From the NCBI RefSeq assembly GCF_002135355.1, contig NZ_NEGE01000008.1, forward strand, positions 95,984-159,983: a stretch of DNA of 64,000 bases. The letters run 5' to 3'. Below, piece after piece: positions 50,124 to 59,552 of this stretch. Each line of letters starts with the position of its first letter. The stretch's first letter is position 1. This DNA comes from Acinetobacter sp. ANC 4169. Its GTDB lineage: Bacteria > Pseudomonadota > Gammaproteobacteria > Pseudomonadales > Moraxellaceae. A program made the translations under genes and the position numbers. The notes beneath the pieces are model-generated. The model saw only the letters and a program-made list of their open reading frames with translations, was not told where the DNA came from and did not search any database.

Positions 50124-51407
50124 ATGTCTATCCTAAGTTGGGACGATTTCGAAGATGATTCACAGAAACCGGCTGCACCTGAACACCAGTCTGCGCCCGT
50201 CGAACCGAAAAAAACGGCTCATTCACAGGTGGTATCTGATGCACACAACGCACCGTCGGATGTGGCAACTGCACAACCCCTTAGAGCCACTCAAAACCGA
50301 GGATCAAATCCAACCGATTCGTTGGCAAGAGCATCTGCTTCCCTAGATCAACTTGACGTTGCCCCAGGCTTGGAAGAGCTTGAAATGGGCGCTCAGCGTG
50401 TACAGGTTGACGACAAGGCGATGATCAACTGTCGTGCCGACTTGAACCAGCTGGTTCCATTCAAATACGAATGGGCATGGCAGAAGTATCTGGACGGTTG
50501 TGCTAACCACTGGATGCCGCAAGAAGTCAACATGAACCACGACATCGCACTTTGGAAGTCTGAAAATGGCTTAACCGAAGATGAGCGTACTATTGTCATG
50601 CGTTCGCTTGGTTTCTTCTCGACTGCCGATTCATTGGTTGCAAACAACCTGGTATTGGCGATTTACCGTCACATCACCAACCCTGAATGCCGTCAGTACA
50701 TCTTGCGTCAAGCATTCGAAGAAGCGATTCATACGCATGCTTACCAATACTGTATCGAATCTTTAGGTATGGATGAAGGCGAAGTCTTCAACATGTACCG
50801 TGAAGTTCCGTCAGTGGCGCGTAAAGCAGCCTGGGGCCTGAAATATACCCAGTCTTTAAGTGATCCTACTTTCAAAACTGGTACACCTGAAAACGACCAG
50901 ATTTTGCTTCGTAACCTGATCGCGTTCTACTGTGTTCTTGAAGGTATTTTCTTCTACTGTGGTTTCAGCCAGATTTTGTCTATGGGCCGTCGTAACAAAA
51001 TGAATGGTGTTGCCGAGCAATTCCAGTACATCTTACGTGATGAGTCTATGCACCTGAACTTCGGTATCGACATGATTAACCAGATCAAGATTGAAAACCC
51101 GAATCTTTGGACTACAGAATTCCAGGAAGAAATCATCCAGATGATTCTTGAAGGCACCATGCTTGAAATCGAATACGCACGTGACACTATGCCACGTGGC
51201 GTACTCGGCATGAATGCGGCAATGATGGAAGAATACTTGAAGTTCATTGCAAACCGTCGTTTAGCGCAACTTGGCTTGCCTGAACAGTTTGCTGGTGTGA
51301 ATAACCCATTCCAGTGGATGTCGGAAATGATGGACTTGCGTAAAGAGAAAAACTTCTTTGAAACGCGTGTGACGGATTACCAAACTGGTGGCGCGTTAAG
51401 CTGGTAA
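50124..51407 (+). CDS. nrdB: Class Ia ribonucleotide reductase, beta chain
   Basis: 427 aa from ATG 50124, chosen because [12 protein letters not shown] is the usual start and AGAGAG precedes it; the track extension upstream is not supported. A disordered Pro/Gln-rich stretch of about 60 residues follows the N-terminus. The metal-ligand helices are visible ([24 protein letters not shown]). It houses the diferric-tyrosyl radical cofactor that activates NrdA. Its 3' end is the likely attachment region for the transposon that begins about 26 bp after the stop. Confidence 0.95.
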   Translation: MSILSWDDFEDDSQKPAAPEHQSAPVEPKKTAHSQVVSDAHNAPSDVATAQPLRATQNRGSNPTDSLARASASLDQLDVAPGLEELEMGAQRVQVDDKAMINCRADLNQLVPFKYEWAWQKYLDGCANHWMPQEVNMNHDIALWKSENGLTEDERTIVMRSLGFFSTADSLVANNLVLAIYRHITNPECRQYILRQAFEEAIHTHAYQYCIESLGMDEGEVFNMYREVPSVARKAAWGLKYTQSLSDPTFKTGTPENDQILLRNLIAFYCVLEGIFFYCGFSQILSMGRRNKMNGVAEQFQYILRDESMHLNFGIDMINQIKIENPNLWTTEFQEEIIQMILEGTMLEIEYARDTMPRGVLGMNAAMMEEYLKFIANRRLAQLGLPEQFAGVNNPFQWMSEMMDLRKEKNFFETRVTDYQTGGALSW

Positions 51408-51425
51408 TTTTTACTAACCGTCACG

Positions 51426-51489
51426 CGACACATTGTTTGTCAATTACGACACATAGTTTGTCATAAGACGACGCATAGTTTGTCATAAA
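51426..51489. repeat. Tandem TnsB-like binding repeats at the transposon end
   Basis: Three direct repeats with period 21-22 bp: 51426-51446, 51447-51468 and 51469-51489. Core word GACACATAGTTTGTCAT, with GACA and TGTC facing each other in each copy. Tn7-type elements carry such tandem sites at their ends. The candidate terminus TGTTTGTC starts at 51434, inside repeat one. The 8 bp to its left (CGACACAT) also match the repeat, which is odd. Confidence 0.6.
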
Positions 51490-51519
51490 AAAACCGCCAT
51501 TATAAATGGCGGTTTTTTT
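51487..51519. terminator. Bidirectional terminator
   Basis: AAAAAAACCGCCAT / ATGGCGGTTTTTTT with a short AT loop. It can end nrdB on the plus strand and the NACHT gene on the minus strand. An additional AACCTGAT/ATCAGGTT dyad lies at 51555-51594. Confidence 0.85.
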
Positions 51520-51624
51520 GAGGTTACATTAAATTTATTGTCTCAAAACCAACTAACCTGATTATTAACAATATTTTATTAAAACTATCAGGTTAAACTT
51601 AAACTAACGCGCACCATCAGTAAT

Positions 51625-54600
51625 TTAGCAAGCTAGAGTAATCTTAGAAAACAGTTGAGTCATTAAACTAGATTGCTGATAGTCCATCACACTACTACAA
51701 TCAAATACAGATTTTTTTTCAATCTTAATAAGATCATTAAATGAATCTACCATTTGATCATAATCGATATTTATATCAGTTACTTCTTTAATCAAAGAGA
51801 GAGCTAAGGAAAACAAATAATAATTGGATGATTTCAGCCATTCCAATATAATTGGCAAGGCAATATGTGACTGTGCCCATTTAATTAAAGCCTCACGTAA
51901 AAAACTATAATGCTCCCAATCTACAAAATTCTGATTAGCTAATTCCAATACAGTTTTTTCCAGAAGTTGATTATCTTCCAACACAATAGAGGCTAGTATT
52001 TTATTTGTCATTGTAAATGCTTGAATATTAGCTTGTGACTGACATCTAACCCAATTTGCAAAAGGCGAGTCTAACCACCCAACGGCAAACCAACCAAGAA
52101 CTCCAGACTCTAGAGAACAAATTATTCCTTCAGGTTGGCCTAAATATTGACCAAAATTTTCTGAGACTTCTTCCCAAGAGTAATTTTCCACCAACAACTT
52201 AGCTATCGTATTTTGTTCATTAATCCAAGCAAGCCCATACTTTGGCGTAAGACTAATTTTTTGGAGTAGCATCAACTTTATCTGACTTGTAAAACCATTT
52301 TGTTTAGCTAAGCCTAAAACCTCTTGGATAGTCTTATTTTCGGATAAACCATTATAATATTTTTTTAATAAGCTCTTTCCTAATTGGGTTCTCTCTAAAT
52401 CACTCTCATAGCCTTGTTTAATAAACTCTCCAACCTTCAGATCAATATCACTATTGGTATCAGACAATTTAAAGTAATGATGCAATTCATCTATTTTTTT
52501 TATGAATTCTGAAATAGCTAAATTATCATTGTTTAAATAATCCAGCATATAAAAATTATCAGAGCTAAGACCTTTTGCTTTATCGCTATTAAAAAAATTT
52601 ATGATTTCAGGATAAGCTTCTAACTCCAGCAGTCCAACCAATCCTGATCTTCTGCATTGCTCGTAATGTGGGCCAACCGCATCCAATTCACTTAAAAATA
52701 ATTCTTTCCAATGTGGTATATCGCTTGGACTATATCTAACTGCTTGAGCATATGCCATAAGCTTTTTAGTTCGGATAGATCCATTATATTCAAGTAGTGG
52801 TTCAGGTAATAACTGTTTCACTATATTTAAATTGTCAGCTCTACTATGAGCCATAGAAGCAAAAGTCATTCTTACATCTGTAGCTGAAGATGTGACTACT
52901 TTCAATAATTTAGAGCGAATATTGGGATTACTTTCAAAGGAAGTAACCAATGACTCTTGGCTAGCTTCATCATTCATTAGAATTTCATCAATATATTTCA
53001 AGAAATCTATTTCATTGGGATATACTGAAATAAGTTTAGTTTTTAATGATAATCTTATGTAATACCAGATTCGATCATAGTCCAGATACTTAACAACCTC
53101 AGTCTTAGTATCTATATCAGGAAATTCTTTTAACAATTCGAAAAGTGGTGTGGCGTAGTTTGTCTTAGTAATTGCCTTCGCCATTCTTAATAACCATAAT
53201 CTTCTTTGTTCATTATCTTCAATGAAATCTCGAGACCATGTAGCGAGTGGTGCCGCTATTTCTTCATCGTCACTATTAATCCATTCTTGCAGCACTTCAT
53301 TAACACTTTTATCACCACTCCAGCCATTTAACAGAGTATTAGCAATCCAATACCGATCCTGACAGTTTTTTTCTTTAATATAAGATTCTATTAGAAACTT
53401 TTTTGTCTTATCATTATTTATCAGGCTAAATATGTTCACATATGAATGCCAAAAATAATGAAATTTATCTTTTTCTTTGTCTAAAGCTACGGCTAATGCA
53501 TTTTGTACTATAGAGTTTCCAGAAAAATTCTCAGCTAGCCAATATGTTAAAGTTTCTCTGCCCGAAGTTAATATCATAATTCCATTGAGTTCTAAATCCT
53601 TTTTAAGAATTTGAGCAACTTCGTCAGAATTTGGATACTGACGAACAAGATATTCAAGGAAAAAGTCATGTTCATAAAATCGTTCACTACGACAAAAACC
53701 TAGGAACTTTTCTTTAAGCATTAGATGCTTAGGCCAGCCTTGACAGAACAATTCCATCATTTCTTGTTTATAAAAAATTCCCAGTGAAGCCTTGTCACCT
53801 ACTAATAAATCTAGAAGTAAATTTAAGTCATCATCATTATGCGACTTTCTTTGAATCTTTGTATAAATTACAGCTCTTATAACGTGGATATCATTTGATA
53901 TGGAATTATAGTTGGCAACCTCTAGTGCAATCTCTCCCCATGCATTATTAATATTCAATGCAAAAATAGACACAGCTCTTAGTTGAGGATTTATACTGTT
54001 AGTAGCCATGTTTTTTAAAATATCAATGCATCTTTCATCATCTGCAAAAACGGTAGCGAAACTTATCGCTGCTTCTTTCGCACAATCAAAATCTTCATCA
54101 TAAATTGCGTCATGGAGAGCAATAAATAGATCTTCACTAGGTTCCCATTGTTTTAATTCACGCAGAACACCTCTTCTACGGTAAGGTGAGTGGGCACAAC
54201 TCCATTTAGATATAATTGCTATACACTCTGATGATACTTTTGAACCAAGAGCTCCTCGTGCAATACTCTTACTAAGATTAACTCTATACTCAGGATATGG
54301 TGTAGTTTTTATCTCATTTATAGCTAGTTGTACAATTTCACGAGCTTCTCTAATTTTTACTCCCAAATCGGAAGTTGCTAATTCTGTTTGCAATATCACA
54401 GACTGTATTCTTTGCCACTCCCCCTTTTCTCCTTGTTTAGCAAGGATGGAAATAGCCGATGAAACCAAATCCTTCCTGCCCAAAGATTCAAGCACTCCAA
54501 ACCAACTTAGCAAAGTTTCTCGCCAATTAGATTTAATCCAATTATCTTTCAACCAAGAAAGTTGCCTGTTTTCATCGAATCTAATAATCTGCTCTGCTGA

Positions 54601-56544
54601 TAAATACTCTTGCAAACTGAGATGCACAAAATTTAACTGATTTGGGCTCCTTTCGACTAAAATTGCATAATGATCGATTAAAAGATCAACCATTTTTTCT
54701 GCATGTTGTTTAGCAACCGTTACACTTTCCCCTAAACCTTCATCATCATCCGAAAAATACTCCTCACAGATTTTTTTACAATCTTTTCTTGACAATGTTG
54801 ATGCGTGTAATTCTGCTATTTGTAATCGCCAAGCCAACTTTATAAGCAAATTAAAAATATCATGTTGCCGAATAAATAAACTATCATCTGTAACTATCCC
54901 ACCTCCTGCGTGTACCCTAGCTTTTGGATGCCTTGTCAACAGTAAATCTATTATTTGCTGGTAAACTTTTACTCTTACTTCAGGAAGCGTATGCCTATGA
55001 TGAAATAGCTCTATTAAAGCTTGGCAAATTAATGGTGTTTTAGATAACTCATATGTTTTTTGATTAGATTGAATGGTTGCCAAAAAAGATCGTGATCGAG
55101 CATCTAATTGAAAGGCTATACCTTCATTATCTACAACCTCTTGAAACTCAATTAAACGAAACCAATTACGAGCCAGTCCTAATATTTTTTCATCATTGAG
55201 GTACTGTAACTTTCCTACTTTCCATGTTTCTGGTAGTGAAAGCAATTGGAAACCTTTAGGTCTACTAGTACAAATTATTCTTGCACTATTTGACTCAATG
55301 AATGTGATTACACGATCTATAGCTTGACGACCTAAATTTTCATTTGCTGCCTCATCAAGACCATCCAATAAAATCAGCAACTTTCCAGATTTTATTGCTT
55401 TCGAAAACAGTGAATAGATATCACTAAAACCATACTGATGTAACCAATCTTTCAAAAAGTCTTCTACATTTAAAGAATTACATTTCTGAATCGAAGCTGT
55501 AAACCCTGAAAATGAGATCCAAATAGGAATACAAGAGTGAAAAAATAAATCATTAAATAAATATCTATTTTCTAGTGGTTTTATAATTGAAAGTGCTAAA
55601 AACCTTAAAAGAACACTTTTCCCTAATCCTGGCTCACCTACTACTATGCTGTTCTCTTGATTACCTAACCACTCTAATACGGGCAATGTAGATTCATACT
55701 CTTGAATACTCTGCTTATTATAACTGTGCTCTTTATCCCTCTGATCATCATTAATAGTATTGCGATTATCTTGTTGCACAGCCTCTAAATTGAATTGATA
55801 ATTTTTTTTTCTTTCAATATGTTCACTGATATCAGAAGGGATATATCTAGATCTTAAATCAATAGCATGATTCCTATTACTAGTACTTAACCCTGGATCA
55901 TGCCTAGCGAATAAGGTTGAGTAAAACTTAAATAGTCGATCACGCAAATGATTGACTTCATATCCATTTACCCTTTCCCCAAGAGCTTCTGCTTTCTCAA
56001 ATCCATTGAATCGTTTTACCCATTCTCTACCAAAAAAATCATCAACTATCTCTGGTAAGCTTTTCAATTTCAGTGATAATTGACCTGTTTCTGTAGCATC
56101 CCATACTATGAAATCTATACCTTTCTGTCTTAGAATCTTCTTTTGATTGTCAATTTCATCAACTTGTTGGGTATTGTTCATCGGGATCGTTATACATAAA
56201 ACAAATATTTGTGTTTGTTGAGCCCATTTACCTTTTAAAAATTTATTTACGGCAGTTTTGATATCTAAAGCATTAAAAGTTTTAACTCTTTTACATTGGA
56301 AACATGCTTTTTTTTCTGTTGTCTTTATATTTGCTAAGATGTCTAAGCCACTTTGGTCTTGCCCCCTTACTCCATAAAGATAAGTATCTGTAATAGCAAA
56401 CTCTTGACTCACTATCCTAGCAATTAATTTCTCAAAATTTTCCCATTCTAATTTATCAAATGGCAATGTTTGTTCTAAGGTATCTATTGGAGGTAAAGGT
56501 GGTTCACCTTGAGGGAGACAAAATAATTCTTGATCAAAATTCAT
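51625..56544 (-). CDS. Mrr-type nuclease fused to a NACHT STAND NTPase (defence candidate)
   Basis: 1639 aa. N-terminal Mrr/REase-like domain at about 30-150: GQDQSGLDIL supplies Asp68, and FQCKRVK supplies Gln83-x-Lys85, the classical nuclease triad. NACHT core: Walker A GEPGLGKS (303-310) and Walker B LLILLDGLDE (389-398), followed by CTSRPKGF. The C-terminal 1100 residues are repeat-like helices, the likely sensor. It fits bacterial NACHT/Avs-like antiviral proteins, in which phage recognition activates an effector; function here is inferred. An XRE-type gene lies 103 bp upstream on the same strand. AT-rich transposon cargo. Confidence 0.85.
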   Translation of the reverse strand: MNFDQELFCLPQGEPPLPPIDTLEQTLPFDKLEWENFEKLIARIVSQEFAITDTYLYGVRGQDQSGLDILANIKTTEKKACFQCKRVKTFNALDIKTAVNKFLKGKWAQQTQIFVLCITIPMNNTQQVDEIDNQKKILRQKGIDFIVWDATETGQLSLKLKSLPEIVDDFFGREWVKRFNGFEKAEALGERVNGYEVNHLRDRLFKFYSTLFARHDPGLSTSNRNHAIDLRSRYIPSDISEHIERKKNYQFNLEAVQQDNRNTINDDQRDKEHSYNKQSIQEYESTLPVLEWLGNQENSIVVGEPGLGKSVLLRFLALSIIKPLENRYLFNDLFFHSCIPIWISFSGFTASIQKCNSLNVEDFLKDWLHQYGFSDIYSLFSKAIKSGKLLILLDGLDEAANENLGRQAIDRVITFIESNSARIICTSRPKGFQLLSLPETWKVGKLQYLNDEKILGLARNWFRLIEFQEVVDNEGIAFQLDARSRSFLATIQSNQKTYELSKTPLICQALIELFHHRHTLPEVRVKVYQQIIDLLLTRHPKARVHAGGGIVTDDSLFIRQHDIFNLLIKLAWRLQIAELHASTLSRKDCKKICEEYFSDDDEGLGESVTVAKQHAEKMVDLLIDHYAILVERSPNQLNFVHLSLQEYLSAEQIIRFDENRQLSWLKDNWIKSNWRETLLSWFGVLESLGRKDLVSSAISILAKQGEKGEWQRIQSVILQTELATSDLGVKIREAREIVQLAINEIKTTPYPEYRVNLSKSIARGALGSKVSSECIAIISKWSCAHSPYRRRGVLRELKQWEPSEDLFIALHDAIYDEDFDCAKEAAISFATVFADDERCIDILKNMATNSINPQLRAVSIFALNINNAWGEIALEVANYNSISNDIHVIRAVIYTKIQRKSHNDDDLNLLLDLLVGDKASLGIFYKQEMMELFCQGWPKHLMLKEKFLGFCRSERFYEHDFFLEYLVRQYPNSDEVAQILKKDLELNGIMILTSGRETLTYWLAENFSGNSIVQNALAVALDKEKDKFHYFWHSYVNIFSLINNDKTKKFLIESYIKEKNCQDRYWIANTLLNGWSGDKSVNEVLQEWINSDDEEIAAPLATWSRDFIEDNEQRRLWLLRMAKAITKTNYATPLFELLKEFPDIDTKTEVVKYLDYDRIWYYIRLSLKTKLISVYPNEIDFLKYIDEILMNDEASQESLVTSFESNPNIRSKLLKVVTSSATDVRMTFASMAHSRADNLNIVKQLLPEPLLEYNGSIRTKKLMAYAQAVRYSPSDIPHWKELFLSELDAVGPHYEQCRRSGLVGLLELEAYPEIINFFNSDKAKGLSSDNFYMLDYLNNDNLAISEFIKKIDELHHYFKLSDTNSDIDLKVGEFIKQGYESDLERTQLGKSLLKKYYNGLSENKTIQEVLGLAKQNGFTSQIKLMLLQKISLTPKYGLAWINEQNTIAKLLVENYSWEEVSENFGQYLGQPEGIICSLESGVLGWFAVGWLDSPFANWVRCQSQANIQAFTMTNKILASIVLEDNQLLEKTVLELANQNFVDWEHYSFLREALIKWAQSHIALPIILEWLKSSNYYLFSLALSLIKEVTDINIDYDQMVDSFNDLIKIEKKSVFDCSSVMDYQQSSLMTQLFSKITLAC

Positions 56545-56647
56545 GCTTTATTAGATATAATGAAAAATTGTATTAATTATATACTAATAAAAAATTAACT
56601 TATTAATTTAAAAAGCTATTTCATATGAATTCAACAAAATATTTAGA

Positions 56648-56884
56648 TTAAAGTTTATCTTTAATTTCATTTAGAAATTTTATTAAATCTTTATCTATAG
56701 CTGCTAGCCAATCCATTAACTCAATCATATCTAAACGTCTTTCTAGAATTTCAACTTTAGACACATAAGACTGAGGCTTACCCAAACGCTGGGCAAGCTC
56801 AACCTGAGTCACATTTTTAGACTCACGCAGTTCTATAAGTTTCTTAATTAGGTCTTGATACCTAGGATCGTGTATTGAGCGCAT
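56648..56884 (-). CDS. XRE-family HTH regulator paired with the NACHT gene
   Basis: 78 aa. The helix-turn-helix runs through VTQVELAQRLGKPQSYVSKVE at about 25-46, and the RSIHDPRYQ start is typical of this small family. It lies upstream of the NACHT gene and probably forms an operon with it. An 8-bp inverted repeat 25 bp before its start is a likely operator for autorepression. Confidence 0.85.
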   Translation of the reverse strand: MRSIHDPRYQDLIKKLIELRESKNVTQVELAQRLGKPQSYVSKVEILERRLDMIELMDWLAAIDKDLIKFLNEIKDKL

Positions 56885-56907
56885 GGCTCAATATCAGTTA
56901 CAATTAA

Positions 56908-56930
56908 AAATATCCCAAAATAGGATATTT
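56908..56930 (-). promoter_or_regulatory. Candidate XRE operator
   Basis: Perfect 8-bp inverted repeat AAATATCC / GGATATTT with a 7-nt spacer, 24 bp upstream of the XRE ATG. Divergent from the plus-strand gene at 57002, so it could affect both. Confidence 0.5.
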
Positions 56931-57001
56931 CAAATTAACCCTATCTGTTTATGGAAATTTTTCGTTTGGAAATTTAATGAATAGTAGTTTAGGAATTCAC
57001 T

Positions 57002-57244
57002 GTGAAGCAAAAATTTTCTGTAGCTCAAATCAACGGCATTGTTAAAAAGCATTTAGCAGGTGCAACTATCGAACAAATTTGCCAAGAATACAAAATCAGT
57101 GTGGCTACTTTCTATCGTTGGAAAGCAAGTTACATAGATATTAATGAGCAAATACTGATTCGATTAGATAAATTGGAACAAGAAAATTTAGCTCTAAAGC
57201 AAATGTATGCGGAAGAAAAACTATCTAAGCGTCTAGAAATGTAG
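57002..57244 (+). CDS. OrfA-like HTH_Tnp_1 small protein
   Basis: 80 aa, GTG start. The HTH core, ATIEQICQEYKISVATFYRWKASY, resembles IS3-family OrfA, followed by a leucine-zipper-like helix (LDKLEQENLALKQMY). It ends early with KLSKRLEM, and no OrfB follows. No IS ends are seen. It may be a remnant or a domesticated DNA-binding protein. Divergent from the XRE gene. (Motif text is in two parts: residues 19-31 and 32-43.). Confidence 0.6.
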   Translation: MKQKFSVAQINGIVKKHLAGATIEQICQEYKISVATFYRWKASYIDINEQILIRLDKLEQENLALKQMYAEEKLSKRLEM

Positions 57245-57334
57245 AGCTTTTAACCCACCTATTCTTTACGATCCAATAGCTCCCATTAAAAATTTCGAAT
57301 GTAAATTTCAAAGATAATTTGCATTCGATGCAGT

Positions 57335-58177
57335 TCACATAGCATCTTTTTTCAGAACGTTACCCCCATCCAATAGATTTAGAACTTGTGCTTCATGCAA
57401 TAAATTTGATAATGCTCTAACACTTTCCTTTCTTGTAATACCTACTTTCCCCTTATCTTCCATTGATAACAGCAGATTTATCAAAATTCTGACATTTTTC
57501 GAAAAACTATCCACAAAATTTTTACCCAATACTTTCTCTGTTGAGCTAACTAAAGAGAAGACGTTCGAATTAATTAATGAAATAAAGTGCTCACGATAAT
57601 TAAAAAATGGAAGTTCAGTACACATAATAAGTAAAGTCCTATAAATAGACTGACTTAATACAGAAGTATCCTCTTCTCTTTTAACAGCTAATTTAAAAAA
57701 AATTATCTGTGCTGCCAATGCATCCAATCCAGCTAAACACTCTAGCTGGCGTAATTTTCTTTTAGATAGGTTCGTGACTAATAAACTCCCACAATCGTAT
57801 TTGTTAGCTTTATAAAGAATACGTTGGACTTCCCACGATAGATTTCTAAGCTCATCATTTAACAGCGAATCAATACTAATGGAGTTATTCATGACTTGCC
57901 AAAGAGTATGTTTAAGAAGCATAGAGCTGCCTTGTACATGAGATTCTGCTTGGCCTATAAGTATAGGACTTGGAGTATGTTTACCTAAGCGATAACCTCG
58001 CCATTTATTATTATGATAAGCATCACCATGCTTATTTTTATTAAAAGCATCTGGCTCAATTACTTTTTCAATTTGATAATCTGAATTTTTAGATAAATTG
58101 ACCCTGATATACCAATACCATAATGAAACTCGAATGATATCTAACTCACTTCTTTTTTCCATTTGTGTATTTTGCAT
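57335..58177 (-). CDS. 280-aa protein of unknown function in the transposon
   Basis: Soluble, helix-rich, with a Trp/Tyr-rich start (VSLWYWYIRVNLS) and a later GKHTPSPILIGQAESHVQGS stretch. ATG 58177 is used; a second in-frame Met lies five codons on. No domain recognised. It is divergent from the 88-aa DNA-binding gene. The position between cargo and tns genes suggests a transposon-associated role, but this is only context. Confidence 0.6.
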   Translation of the reverse strand: MQNTQMEKRSELDIIRVSLWYWYIRVNLSKNSDYQIEKVIEPDAFNKNKHGDAYHNNKWRGYRLGKHTPSPILIGQAESHVQGSSMLLKHTLWQVMNNSISIDSLLNDELRNLSWEVQRILYKANKYDCGSLLVTNLSKRKLRQLECLAGLDALAAQIIFFKLAVKREEDTSVLSQSIYRTLLIMCTELPFFNYREHFISLINSNVFSLVSSTEKVLGKNFVDSFSKNVRILINLLLSMEDKGKVGITRKESVRALSNLLHEAQVLNLLDGGNVLKKDAM

Positions 58178-58340
58178 TTTTAGTCAGTCTCAAAAAAAAC
58201 CCTATTTATAATTATTTCTAATTTAAAAACAATAAATTAGAAATTTGTATAGAGTAAAAAATTGAGCTAATTTTACTTTCTACAAAACTTTTTTTAAAAG
58301 ATATATGCTTCTGTTGTGACAGGATAATACAAGAAGCCCT

Positions 58341-58607
58341 ATGCAAAACCATTTAATAGTTGATGCAACAACAATAGAAAAAGAGCTATTTGACCGTTAC
58401 GGCCCACTAATAGCTGATGATGCTCTAAGAATTGCTTTAGGTTACAAAACCACAGATGCTTTTCGTCAAGCATTAACACGTAAAACTGTTCCTATTCCTA
58501 TTTTCACGTTCCCAAATCGTCGTGGAAAATATGCGTTAGTAAAAGATGTTGCTACATGGCTAGCAAACCAAAGAAACTCATCTTTAGATCCGAACCATAA
58601 CCACTAA
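58341..58607 (+). CDS. Small winged-HTH/AlpA-like DNA-binding protein
   Basis: 88 aa. Sequence pattern (YGPLIADDALRIALGYKT, then AFRQALTRKT and GKYALVKDVATWLA) resembles MerR/AlpA-type excisionase-like folds with an N-terminal HTH and a beta-wing. It is divergent from the 280-aa gene and upstream of tnsA. A partial terminator follows. It may regulate the tns operon. Confidence 0.6.
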   Translation: MQNHLIVDATTIEKELFDRYGPLIADDALRIALGYKTTDAFRQALTRKTVPIPIFTFPNRRGKYALVKDVATWLANQRNSSLDPNHNH

Positions 58608-58668
58608 ATTCTCATTCTTCAAAAATTATTATGGAGTCATTATGAAAAACTAAACCAAAAATCAATAA

Positions 58669-58694
58669 AAAACGGACCCCAAAAGGATCCGTTT
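58669..58694 (+). terminator. Weak terminator after the 88-aa gene
   Basis: ACGGACC / GGATCCGT with one mismatch, then GTTTGTG. Poor T run. Confidence 0.4.
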
Positions 58695-58799
58695 GTGACT
58701 TTATATAGAAGCATATAAAGACCTGAGAATCATAGTATCTTCTCTATATCGTCACCAGTCAAGTAAGTGCTATTCAATTGTAATAGTACAGATTAACTC

Positions 58800-58822
58800 A
58801 TTCTCAAATATCTATTGAGAAT
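58800..58822 (+). promoter_or_regulatory. Candidate operator before tnsA
   Basis: Perfect 8-bp inverted repeat ATTCTCAA / TTGAGAAT with a 7-nt spacer, 24 bp before the tnsA ATG. It has the same 8-7-8 geometry as the XRE operator but a different sequence. Confidence 0.45.
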
Positions 58823-58846
58823 AGGATTACTTCTGGATAAACAGAT

Positions 58847-59551
58847 ATGTCTTATAAAACAGTTTTTTCAAAAACTGATATTCAAATAAATATCCTTGAA
58901 CAAATCAGGATTGCCTTTGAATCAACAGCAAATGTAGCAGCCACACTTCACGGGCAACGTAAAATCTATCAAGGGGCTTTTGGCCGTCGAACTTCCCTAT
59001 TCCCTAGTCAAAAGTGTTGTGGTGCAATACCACTAGAAAGCCGTCTTGAACTGGCACATGCGATACATTTAGAACAAGATCCCAACATCATAAATTATCG
59101 CTCACAAGCATTAAAAATTTTACTTATTAATGAACAATATTGTTTTCCAGATTTTTTAGTTAAAACAAAAAAAGGGAGTTATGAGGTTCATGAAGTAAAA
59201 CCATCCATCGCATCACTATCAACAGATGATTTAAATCGCTTTGCAATACTATCTGATCTACTCCACTCGATTGATATTACTTTTAAGCTAATAGATCACA
59301 TAGACTTACCAAGTGAATCAGAAATTTCGCAGCTACTTTACTGGTATCAAAGAGGACATAGATTCAATTGGAATACCCTCGAAATCAATTACGCCTTACG
59401 TCACTTAAATTTCGAAGAATTTGATACCTCACAGCAAGTCTACAAAACACTTGAATCAATAGGTCTTAAACAAGAACTAGCTGATTATTTATTTTTTCAT
59501 AAAAAAATTAAGCTCCGCTCAGAAAATATGAATAGTCGAAAGGTTTATTAA
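58847..59551 (+). CDS. tnsA: TnsA-like transposon endonuclease
   Basis: 234 aa. A restriction-endonuclease fold: Glu64 in PLESRLELAHAI, Asp102 in FPDFLVKT and Glu116-x-Lys118 in VHEVKPS, matching TnsA's catalytic set. It cuts the 5' ends of the transposon with TnsB, giving cut-and-paste movement. tnsB begins one base after its stop. A shorter protein than Tn7 TnsA (273). Confidence 0.88.
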   Translation: MSYKTVFSKTDIQINILEQIRIAFESTANVAATLHGQRKIYQGAFGRRTSLFPSQKCCGAIPLESRLELAHAIHLEQDPNIINYRSQALKILLINEQYCFPDFLVKTKKGSYEVHEVKPSIASLSTDDLNRFAILSDLLHSIDITFKLIDHIDLPSESEISQLLYWYQRGHRFNWNTLEINYALRHLNFEEFDTSQQVYKTLESIGLKQELADYLFFHKKIKLRSENMNSRKVY

Positions 59552-59552
59552 T

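Noticed and set aside
51426..51489. Short CRISPR array
   Set aside because: Repeats are contiguous with no spacers and no cas genes; better as transposase binding sites.
57002..57244. Complete IS3 insertion
   Set aside because: No OrfB frame and no flanking inverted repeats.
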